DNA of 12,485 bases, taken from the NCBI GenBank assembly GCA_947488645.1, contig CANLAC010000022.1:1-12485 (forward strand). The letters are read 5' to 3'. The DNA is from Actinomycetota bacterium (GTDB lineage Bacteria; Actinomycetota; Actinomycetes; Nanopelagicales; Nanopelagicaceae). The translations under genes and the position numbers were made by a program. The notes under the pieces are model-generated. The model did no database searches. It worked only from the letters and a program-made list of their open reading frames with translations, and was not told where the DNA came from. This document shows, in pieces, positions 7,190-12,485 of this stretch (the stretch's first letter is position 1; every line of letters starts with the position of its first letter).

Positions 7190-8116
7190 ATGTCTAAACC
7201 ACTCATATCTGTACGTGGGTTGACCAAGGTTTTCGGGGATCTCACCGCAGTAGACGGCGTTGATTTTGATGTTGCTAAGGGTGAGTCCTTCGGATTGCTG
7301 GGCCCAAACGGTGCCGGTAAATCAACCATTATGCGCATCTTGGCTGCAACATCTACTCGCACATCGGGCACTGTTGAGATCTTGGACAAAGATCCTGAAA
7401 AGTTTGGCCCACTTGTCCGAGCACACCTAGGTATCGTTCCACAAGAAGATAACTTGGATGGCGAATTAACAGTTACCGAAAATCTCTTTATCTATGGTCG
7501 CTACTTTGGCCTTCCTAAGAAGTTCATTAAGACTAAAATCGAAGAACTTCTAGAGTTCGCACAGCTTGAAGAAAAGCGGGATGTAAAGGTTCAAGCACTG
7601 AGCGGTGGAATGAAGCGTCGCTTAACAATTGCACGTGGTCTTGTGAGTGAACCAGATATTTTACTTCTTGATGAGCCAACTACTGGTCTTGATCCACAAG
7701 CTCGACATATTTTGTGGGATCGCTTGTTCCGCTTAAAAGAACAAGGAGTAACTCTTGTTCTAACAACTCACTTCATGGATGAGGCAGAACAGTTGTGTGA
7801 TCGCCTTGTCGTAATGGACAAAGGTGCGATCATGGCCGAGGGATCACCTCAAGGTTTGATTAAACAGTATTCAAGTAAAGAGGTTCTTGAAGTTCGCTTT
7901 GGTAGCGATCGCAATAAAGAGGTTGCACCTCAGTTAGCACAAATGTGTGAGCGTATGGAGACTTTGCCTGACCGTCTCTTGATGTATACCGAAGATGGGG
8001 AAAAACTTCTAGAACAAATCGCTGCTGCTAAGATGCATCCAACAACATCATTGGTTCGTCGTTCCTCATTGGAAGATGTTTTCTTGCGCTTAACTGGAAG
8101 AACACTGATTGAATGA
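7190..8116 (+). CDS. ABC-2 exporter ATPase (NodI/DrrA-like)
   Basis: A 308-residue ATPase powering the two permeases that follow. It carries Walker A GPNGAGKST (38-46), Q-loop Gln85 in VPQEDNLD (83-90), signature LSGGMKRR (137-144), Walker B ILLLDEPTTGLD (157-168) and the H-loop TTHFMDEAE (192-200). A roughly 80-residue C-terminal domain (about 225-308), typical of DrrA/NodI-type ATPases, follows. 'PQEDNLD' and 'TTHFMDEAEQLCDRL' are NodI-like. Related systems export glycolipids, lipo-oligosaccharides or hydrophobic drugs; the cargo here is unknown. The start is supported by AGGA (7179-7182), 7 nt upstream. It is divergent from the glycosyltransferase operon and overlaps the next gene by ATGA (8113-8116). 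Confidence 0.93.
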   Translation: MSKPLISVRGLTKVFGDLTAVDGVDFDVAKGESFGLLGPNGAGKSTIMRILAATSTRTSGTVEILDKDPEKFGPLVRAHLGIVPQEDNLDGELTVTENLFIYGRYFGLPKKFIKTKIEELLEFAQLEEKRDVKVQALSGGMKRRLTIARGLVSEPDILLLDEPTTGLDPQARHILWDRLFRLKEQGVTLVLTTHFMDEAEQLCDRLVVMDKGAIMAEGSPQGLIKQYSSKEVLEVRFGSDRNKEVAPQLAQMCERMETLPDRLLMYTEDGEKLLEQIAAAKMHPTTSLVRRSSLEDVFLRLTGRTLIE

Positions 8117-8925
8117 ACACGGGTATTGATGTTCCGCAGATTCAACGCTTTGGTGCGCTGTATATAGCCTCAGCACGTTTGAAATCTATGTCTAAGTGGA
8201 AGGCGATTATCGCCGCCGTGGACATCGGAAATCCCTTGTTTTACTTGATCGCCGTAGGCGTGGGCATTGGCGTTCTAGTTGAACAAGGCTCTGGAACAAG
8301 TGGCACAAATGGCATTAAATACATTGCTTTCATCGCACCTGCCCTATTGGCTAATTCTGCAATTGCAGGGGTAATGGATGAAACCATCTTTCCAACTATT
8401 GAAGGCTTTAAATGGCGCAAACTTTTCTTTGCCCAAAATGCAACACCCATTACTGGACGCCAAATAGCTCTGGGTGTTTATCTCTCAGCACTATGCCGGG
8501 CGCTCTTTAGTGTTTCTATTTATTACGTACTTCTTATTGCTTTTAACGTTGTGGAGTTTGGCCCAAGTATTTTGCTCATCCCTATTGCAGTTCTTGGTGG
8601 TGGCGCTTTTGGTGCCATTATTTTGTTCGCTGCAGCAAAGATTGAAAAAGATGATCAGTTCTTTAATATTCTTGGACGCCTAGTAATCATGCCAATGTTC
8701 TTGTTCTCTGGAACATTCTTCCCTTTGTCCTCAATGCCAATCTACTTACAACCCATTGGTTGGATTTCACCTCTATGGCATGCCACAGAACTTGGTCGGG
8801 AAGCCGCATTTGATTACGGAGTTAGCAATCTAATGATTGCAGTCCACTTCATCTTTTTGTCTACCTTGGTAGTTGTTGGTCTAATTCTTTCCATGCGCCA
8901 ATTTGAACGGAGGTTGGCAAAGTGA
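8113..8925 (+). CDS. ABC-2 type permease, first subunit
   Basis: A 270-residue polytopic membrane protein with about six helices (roughly 36-56, 70-90, 117-145, 151-173, 187-205 and 240-262). ABC-2 landmarks are the 'FIAPALLANSA' segment (73-83), FLFSGTFFPLSSMP (196-209) before the last periplasmic loop, and SPLWHATELGR (219-229). These parallel NodJ-type permeases. It starts at an ATG overlapping the ATPase stop and ends in a GTGA overlap with the second permease, so all three subunits are translationally coupled. It differs clearly from the second permease, implying a heterodimeric channel. Confidence 0.9.
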   Translation: MNTGIDVPQIQRFGALYIASARLKSMSKWKAIIAAVDIGNPLFYLIAVGVGIGVLVEQGSGTSGTNGIKYIAFIAPALLANSAIAGVMDETIFPTIEGFKWRKLFFAQNATPITGRQIALGVYLSALCRALFSVSIYYVLLIAFNVVEFGPSILLIPIAVLGGGAFGAIILFAAAKIEKDDQFFNILGRLVIMPMFLFSGTFFPLSSMPIYLQPIGWISPLWHATELGREAAFDYGVSNLMIAVHFIFLSTLVVVGLILSMRQFERRLAK

Positions 8926-9734
8926 GTGCTGCTGTTGAAATTGCAGAAAGAAGTAAATCTACGGCGATGTATGCCGGCCGTCCTTATGTGTTACTAGAAA
9001 GAGGTTGGCTAGCATTTAGATCAACTAACTGGATCCCTGTTGTGACAGGTTTTGTTGAGCCAGTTCTTTTCTTATTAGCTTTTGGTTACGGCATGGGCAA
9101 TCTTGTTGGAGACGTCACCACTGGCGACACAACAATTGATTACACCTTGTTTATTGCACCAGGTTTACTCGCAAATAGTGCGATGAATGGTGCAATTTAT
9201 GATTCAACGTGGAATGTCTTCTGGAAGCTCAATGAATCCAAGTTATATAAGACAATGCTTTCCACGCCTCTTGGGCCGCTAGACATTGCACTCGGTGAGA
9301 TCAGTTGGGCCTTGATTCGTGGTCTGATCTACTCACTAGGTTTCCTTACTGTCGTCACCGCACTCGGTCTCACCCCTAGCTTCTGGGCGCTGCTGGCAAT
9401 CCCTGCCGCATCACTAGTGGCATTTGGCTTTGCCTCCTTCGGAATGGCAGTGACCTCTTACTTCAAGACTTACCAACAGATGGGCTTCATCAACATCGTG
9501 TTATTACCGATGACTCTGTTCTCTGGCTCCCTATATCCAATCTCTGTCTACCCAGATTGGGTGGAGAAAATGATCATGGTTTTGCCGTTGTGGCATGGCA
9601 TCGAAATGGTTAGAGCATTTTGGTTTGGCAATCTCACTTCAGGGGTTCTAGTCCACATTGCATACTTCCTTGTAATGATTGCTGCAGGACTATTTGTTAC
9701 ATCACGCAGATTACGTGCACTCTTCCTTCGTTAA
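8922..9734 (+). CDS. ABC-2 type permease, second subunit (NodJ-like)
   Basis: The same 270-residue length as its neighbour. Likely helices are at about 39-60, 75-95, 122-148, 155-178, 186-208 and 243-261. Shared landmarks are FIAPGLLANSAMNGA (77-91), TLFSGSLYPISVYPDW (198-213), LPLWHGIEMVR (221-231) and the basic C-terminal SRRLRALFLR, the pattern of NodJ and relatives. The N-terminal 20 residues are cytoplasmic and hydrophilic. The start is GTG within a GTGA overlap. The gene ends tail-to-tail with the M15 peptidase, the two TAA stops sharing TTAA at 9731-9734. Confidence 0.9.
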   Translation: MSAAVEIAERSKSTAMYAGRPYVLLERGWLAFRSTNWIPVVTGFVEPVLFLLAFGYGMGNLVGDVTTGDTTIDYTLFIAPGLLANSAMNGAIYDSTWNVFWKLNESKLYKTMLSTPLGPLDIALGEISWALIRGLIYSLGFLTVVTALGLTPSFWALLAIPAASLVAFGFASFGMAVTSYFKTYQQMGFINIVLLPMTLFSGSLYPISVYPDWVEKMIMVLPLWHGIEMVRAFWFGNLTSGVLVHIAYFLVMIAAGLFVTSRRLRALFLR

Positions 9735-10318
9735 TCAACACTAAAGGTTGCATCAGGAACTAATGCAGGACATTTCCAACCAGGTGCAATTACTGGTTCA
9801 AAATGCCACCATTCGTTTTCAAAAACGCGACATAAACCAAACTTCGATCCATTAATTTCTAGCCACCCTGCACCAACTGGTTCATCTGGATAATTAACAT
9901 CTATTACAACTCCCCAGGGATGATGTGACACAAGTGGTGGTGCAACCCATTTACTTGCCTCTTGTGCACTTCCATATTTTCTGACAGCTTGTGCGAATAA
10001 AGTTTTTTGCCGAGACAGGGTTCTAAAACCGGATGCGATATAGAGAGCTTGTCCATCTTTCTTTGCAGCAGCTTGGGCCGCTTTAAAGCGATTCATAAGT
10101 TGTTTATCTACCACCGATGGGCGGATTAGTGAGTGTGAGATTGCACCCGCACCTAAGGAAAGTTCAGTTTTTTCACACCCTTTTATTACATTAGATATAC
10201 GGATTGTGTAATTCGTCTTATTTGCACAACTTAAGGGAATAGTGTCGGATGCATGAGAAATCCCATTTATTGACAAAAAAGCCAATAAAAAGGCTAAAAA
10301 CGCCCGACTTTTACGCAT
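9731..10318 (-). CDS. Secreted M15 peptidase, VanY-like D-Ala-D-Ala carboxypeptidase
   Basis: A 195-residue exported zinc peptidase that should trim D-Ala from peptidoglycan stem peptides. Signal peptide: MRKSR, a hydrophobic core (6-20), probable cleavage after SHA (21-23). Family motifs are SGFRTLSRQ (96-104), then SHHPWGVVID (131-140), which fits SxHxxGxAxD with zinc ligands His133 and Asp140 (Val replaces Ala), and EWWHFEP (169-175) with catalytic Glu169 and zinc ligand His172. A segment of about 65 residues between signal peptide and catalytic core carries Cys31 and Cys48; Cys163 and Cys183 lie in and after the core, so disulfides are possible. No Shine-Dalgarno at usable spacing; TACACT lies 6 nt before the ATG. 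Confidence 0.9.
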   Translation of the reverse strand: MRKSRAFLAFLLAFLSINGISHASDTIPLSCANKTNYTIRISNVIKGCEKTELSLGAGAISHSLIRPSVVDKQLMNRFKAAQAAAKKDGQALYIASGFRTLSRQKTLFAQAVRKYGSAQEASKWVAPPLVSHHPWGVVIDVNYPDEPVGAGWLEINGSKFGLCRVFENEWWHFEPVIAPGWKCPALVPDATFSVD

Positions 10319-10324
10319 GCCCTG

Positions 10325-10330
10325 AGTGTA
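10325..10330 (-). promoter_or_regulatory. Candidate leaderless -10 element of the M15 peptidase gene
   Basis: TACACT on the minus strand, then 6 nt, then the ATG at 10318. AGGG overlaps the intervening bases but is only 1 nt from the ATG, too close for a Shine-Dalgarno. The -35 region is AT-rich without a clear hexamer. Confidence 0.4.
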
Positions 10331-10370
10331 ACGGGGTTGCTTTTTAATTAAAGAGTGAGAGAATTACCTC

Positions 10371-10388
10371 TAGTTAAGAAATTAACTA
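10371..10388. promoter_or_regulatory. Perfect 7-bp inverted repeat, operator- or hairpin-like
   Basis: TAGTTAA-GAAA-TTAACTA: two perfect 7-bp arms around GAAA, in the 139-bp space between the divergent peptidase and aminotransferase genes. It could be an operator for a dimeric regulator of either gene, or an RNA hairpin capped by a GNRA tetraloop if transcribed. It has no U-tract, so it is not a classical terminator. Confidence 0.45.
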
Positions 10389-10410
10389 AAACGAACCGGG
10401 AGAGTACTTC

Positions 10411-10428
10411 TCAAACGAGTTTCAAACG
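10411..10428 (+). repeat. Direct repeat TCAAACG at one helical turn
   Basis: TCAAACG occurs at 10411-10417 and 10422-10428, exactly 11 bp apart, 30-47 bp upstream of the aminotransferase start. The phasing would place two protein monomers on the same DNA face. The second copy overlaps the possible -35. Confidence 0.3.
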
Positions 10429-10449
10429 CTGAAACCTTTGCCGTACAAG
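10421..10449 (+). promoter_or_regulatory. Weak candidate promoter of the aminotransferase gene
   Basis: TTCAAA (10421-10426), 17-nt spacer, TACAAG (10444-10449), then 8 nt to the ATG at 10458. Both hexamers are poor matches, but the spacing is right and no Shine-Dalgarno is present upstream of the ATG. Confidence 0.25.
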
Positions 10450-10457
10450 TTTTACAA

Positions 10458-11852
10458 ATGCTGACACAGAGTAATCACAAGCAGACTTTTAGATTTGTCC
10501 CTACAACATCAGTTCCAGTAGACCCGCAGAGGGTTGAAGCTATTCTCAAGCAAGAATGGGAACTATTCACCAAAAGTACTGGCAAGAGCGCCGAAGAGAG
10601 CCGCCGTTCCTTTAAATCTTTGCCCTTAGGCGTTACATCTAGCTTCCAGCACTGGGATCCATACCCAATCTCAATCGTCTCTGCCAAGGGCGCATACATG
10701 ACCGATGTCGATGGTCGACAGCTCCTAGATCTGTCTATGGGCTTTGGCGCGATGTTTGCAGGTCACTTAAATCCAACTGTTATTGAAGAGATCCAAGGAT
10801 CACTAACTACAGGAATGCTCTTTGTTACACCATCACCAACTTCAACTGATGCTGCAGAAATGATTTGCAAGCGATTTAAAATTGATCAAGTTCGCTTTAC
10901 AAACAGCGGTACTGAATCAACAATGTATGCAGTTCGTGTTGCACGTTCTGCGTCAGGTAAAATGGGAATTCTTAAAGTAGAAGGTGGTTACCACGGTAGC
11001 TACGATCCTTTTGTTGTTTCAGCCAAACCACCGCTAGACAAAGCCGGCGATCCTGAAGAGCCTACTGCGGTGATGGATTCCAACTTAGTTCCAGGTGATA
11101 TTTACGTTGTTCCTTACAACAATGCCCCTGCACTTGAAGCAATGTTTGAAAAGAATGCTTCAAAGATTGCTTGTTTCATCGTTGAGCCAGTTCTAGAAAA
11201 TCTTGCAATCATCCTGCCGGATGCTGGCTACCTAGAGCGTGTTCGTGAACTCTGCGATGAGTACAACGTCATTCTTATCTTTGATGAAGTAAAAACAGGT
11301 CTTACAGCTGGTGCACATGGTGCATCTGTTCGCTTAGGCGTTGAGCCAGACTTAATCACTCTTGCTAAATCAATTGGTGGCGGAGTTCCTTTGGCTGCAT
11401 TTGGTGGAAAAAAGAAGTACATGGATTTTGTTACAAACGGCAAGATGGCCCACTTCGGCACATTCAACGGTAATCCCCTTGCAATGGCTGGTGTTCGGGC
11501 GATTGATCGCCTTTGTTCAGATCAAGCACTCGTTGATGCTGAAACATTGAATCAGCAAGCATTAAATCGCATCAGCGAAATCATTGATGAGTACCAATTA
11601 CCAGCACACACAGTTGGATTTGGCGTAAAGGGCTGTGTTACATGGTCCACAACACCAGTTCGTAACTACCGCGATTACAAAGCTACAGACTTTGGTATCG
11701 CTGAAGCACACTGGTTATTTGCACTCAACCGCGGAATCATCACTCCTCCAGGACTTGATGAGCAGTGGTTGATCTCTTTGGCACATGGCCAAAAAGAGAT
11801 TGATCTACTTGTTGAAGATTTCCGCGAGTTTGCTAAAGCACTTCGAGCATAG
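10458..11852 (+). CDS. Class-III PLP aminotransferase (HemL-like), substrate unknown
   Basis: A 464-residue fold-type I PLP enzyme. Key sites are NSGTES (149-154) for cofactor phosphate, GGYHGSYD (176-183) with the ring-stacking aromatic, FDEVKTG (275-281) with the pyridine-N Asp276, and TLAKSIGGGVPLAAFGG (301-317) with Schiff-base Lys304. FGTFNGNPLAMAG (333-345) closes the site. Layout and motifs resemble glutamate-1-semialdehyde aminomutase, but DEVKTGLT replaces the usual DEVMTGFR, and the protein is about 30 residues longer, with an N-terminal extension (1-55). It is therefore more likely an aminotransferase or aminomutase of other specificity than the heme enzyme. The next in-frame Met is residue 81, too late, so the ATG at 10458 is chosen despite lacking a Shine-Dalgarno. 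Its 3' end overlaps pcp by 20 bp. Confidence 0.85.
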   Translation: MLTQSNHKQTFRFVPTTSVPVDPQRVEAILKQEWELFTKSTGKSAEESRRSFKSLPLGVTSSFQHWDPYPISIVSAKGAYMTDVDGRQLLDLSMGFGAMFAGHLNPTVIEEIQGSLTTGMLFVTPSPTSTDAAEMICKRFKIDQVRFTNSGTESTMYAVRVARSASGKMGILKVEGGYHGSYDPFVVSAKPPLDKAGDPEEPTAVMDSNLVPGDIYVVPYNNAPALEAMFEKNASKIACFIVEPVLENLAIILPDAGYLERVRELCDEYNVILIFDEVKTGLTAGAHGASVRLGVEPDLITLAKSIGGGVPLAAFGGKKKYMDFVTNGKMAHFGTFNGNPLAMAGVRAIDRLCSDQALVDAETLNQQALNRISEIIDEYQLPAHTVGFGVKGCVTWSTTPVRNYRDYKATDFGIAEAHWLFALNRGIITPPGLDEQWLISLAHGQKEIDLLVEDFREFAKALRA

Positions 11853-12414
11853 CTCGCACTGCTGTAACCATCTGATCTAACGGCATCGTAGGCAACCCCG
11901 GAAACTCAGGGGCCTGCGAATCCATTAATGGCACATGTACAAAACCGCTTCGAATCTTTGTGCCTGCAAACTTGTTTTGTGCAACATAGAAAACATGGTT
12001 ACACAAGAACGCACCAGCACTTAGTGATACTGATGCTGGAACACCTTTTGCTTTGATTGCTTCAACCATTTCTTTAATCGGAAGAGTTGTGAAGTATGCA
12101 TCCGGACCGTTCTCAAGAATCTTTACATCATTACGCAATACGCCTGCATTATCTGCAAGACGTGCATCATCTAAATTGATTGCAACTTTTTCAGGTGTTA
12201 TCTGCGTGCGACCTTCAGCCTGTCCTAAACAAATAACAACATCTGGATTGTGCTCTGCGATCAATGCCAATAAGTGTTCAGCAGATTGCGCATATGCGAC
12301 AGGCAAAATAGCGGTAACAATGTTGTCACCGCTGATCTGCTTAACAATCTCACCTGAAGGGTTTGAGGTTGCTGTTCCGAAAGGTTCAAAACCTGTCAGC
12401 AATACTTTGGTCAT
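11833..12414 (-). CDS. pcp: Pyroglutamyl-peptidase I (C15)
   Basis: A cytosolic cysteine peptidase removing N-terminal pyroglutamate from peptides. At 193 residues it is slightly shorter than the usual 200-215. N-terminal LLTGFEPFGTATSNPS (5-20) is the diagnostic start. GQAEGRTQITPEKVAIN (64-80) contains the family signature with catalytic Glu75. AGAFLCNHVFY (133-143) carries nucleophile Cys138, and FVHVPLM (158-164) carries His160, so the triad is complete. The start ATG has only AAGG 1 nt away, too close for a Shine-Dalgarno, while TAATAC lies 7 nt upstream. Its 3' end is convergent with, and overlaps, the aminotransferase gene by 20 bp. It probably serves peptide scavenging. Confidence 0.94.
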   Translation of the reverse strand: MTKVLLTGFEPFGTATSNPSGEIVKQISGDNIVTAILPVAYAQSAEHLLALIAEHNPDVVICLGQAEGRTQITPEKVAINLDDARLADNAGVLRNDVKILENGPDAYFTTLPIKEMVEAIKAKGVPASVSLSAGAFLCNHVFYVAQNKFAGTKIRSGFVHVPLMDSQAPEFPGLPTMPLDQMVTAVRAMLEVL

Positions 12415-12421
12415 GCCTTAA

Positions 12422-12427
12422 GTATTA
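12422..12427 (-). promoter_or_regulatory. Candidate -10 element of pcp
   Basis: TAATAC on the minus strand, followed by 7 nt and the pcp ATG at 12414, which suggests a leaderless or near-leaderless transcript. No convincing -35 is seen. Its first three bases would be the stop codon of the possible upstream gene. Confidence 0.35.
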
Positions 12428-12485
12428 CCCAACAAGCCAAGATGCGATATCTACACCCTTCACAACAAGAACCATTAATACAAAG
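12425..12485 (-). CDS. Possible 3' end of an upstream gene (partial)
   Basis: On the minus strand one frame stays open from the window edge for 19 codons and stops at TAA (12427-12425). It reads ...LMVLVVKGVDIASWLVG, a plausible hydrophobic protein C-terminus, 10 nt before pcp in the same direction. Other frames are also open over this short stretch, including a possible rightward start at 12441 (MRYLHPSQQ...), so the call is weak. The family cannot be judged. Confidence 0.3.
   Translation of the reverse strand, partial: FVLMVLVVKGVDIASWLVG

Noticed and set aside
10390..10450. Glycine-riboswitch-like look of GGGAGAG...CGCTGAAACC...before the aminotransferase
   Set aside because: The conserved CCGAAGG-type core and paired arms of the glycine aptamer are missing, and the leader would be too short if the proposed promoter is right.
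12053..12421. A rightward 122-codon reading frame antisense to pcp
   Set aside because: Pcp on the opposite strand has a complete catalytic triad and signature; the antisense product resembles nothing and shares the same DNA.

Overview
The window looks like chromosome from a streamlined, fairly low-G+C actinobacterium, most like the freshwater acI/Nanopelagicales group. This is an inference from actinobacterial-type protein sequences (ABC-F ATPase, NodI/NodJ-like exporter, PGPGW membrane protein), very short intergenic gaps, ATGA/GTGA start-stop overlaps inside operons, and tail-to-tail genes whose stop codons overlap. I see no insertion sequence, phage gene, CRISPR array, tRNA or rRNA. No gene-free stretch exceeds about 170 bases.

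Layout, left to right. (1) Leftward: the N-terminus of a secreted protein, possibly DUF839/PhoX-like, cut by the window edge. Behind it are an 11-bp-periodic PHO-box-like element, a UPF0114/YqhA membrane protein and an ABC-F ATPase. (2) Rightward: kynureninase and tryptophan 2,3-dioxygenase overlapping by ATGA, a two-gene tryptophan-to-anthranilate operon without the formamidase. Its promoter is squeezed against that of the divergent ABC-F gene. (3) Leftward operon: MurG-like GT-B glycosyltransferase, PGPGW membrane protein, nitroreductase-family flavoprotein. (4) Rightward operon, divergent from (3): an ABC ATPase and two different ABC-2 permeases, all overlapping by 4 nt, a NodIJ/Drr-like exporter. 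(5) Leftward: a secreted M15 (VanY-like) D,D-carboxypeptidase. (6) Rightward: a class-III (HemL-like) PLP aminotransferase of unknown substrate behind an intergenic region with a perfect inverted repeat and a helical-turn direct repeat. (7) Leftward: pyroglutamyl-peptidase I and, at the right edge, what may be the last 20 codons of another leftward gene.

Functionally there are two themes. One is amino-acid and peptide turnover: kynU/kynA, pcp and the aminotransferase. The other is the cell envelope: glycosyltransferase, exporter and D,D-carboxypeptidase. Nothing here is clearly a new defence or mobile system. The most unusual signals are in transcription and translation initiation. Several genes lack a Shine-Dalgarno but have a TAnnnT -10-like hexamer 6-8 nt upstream of the start codon, as expected for leaderless mRNAs, and convergent genes leave no room for terminators.
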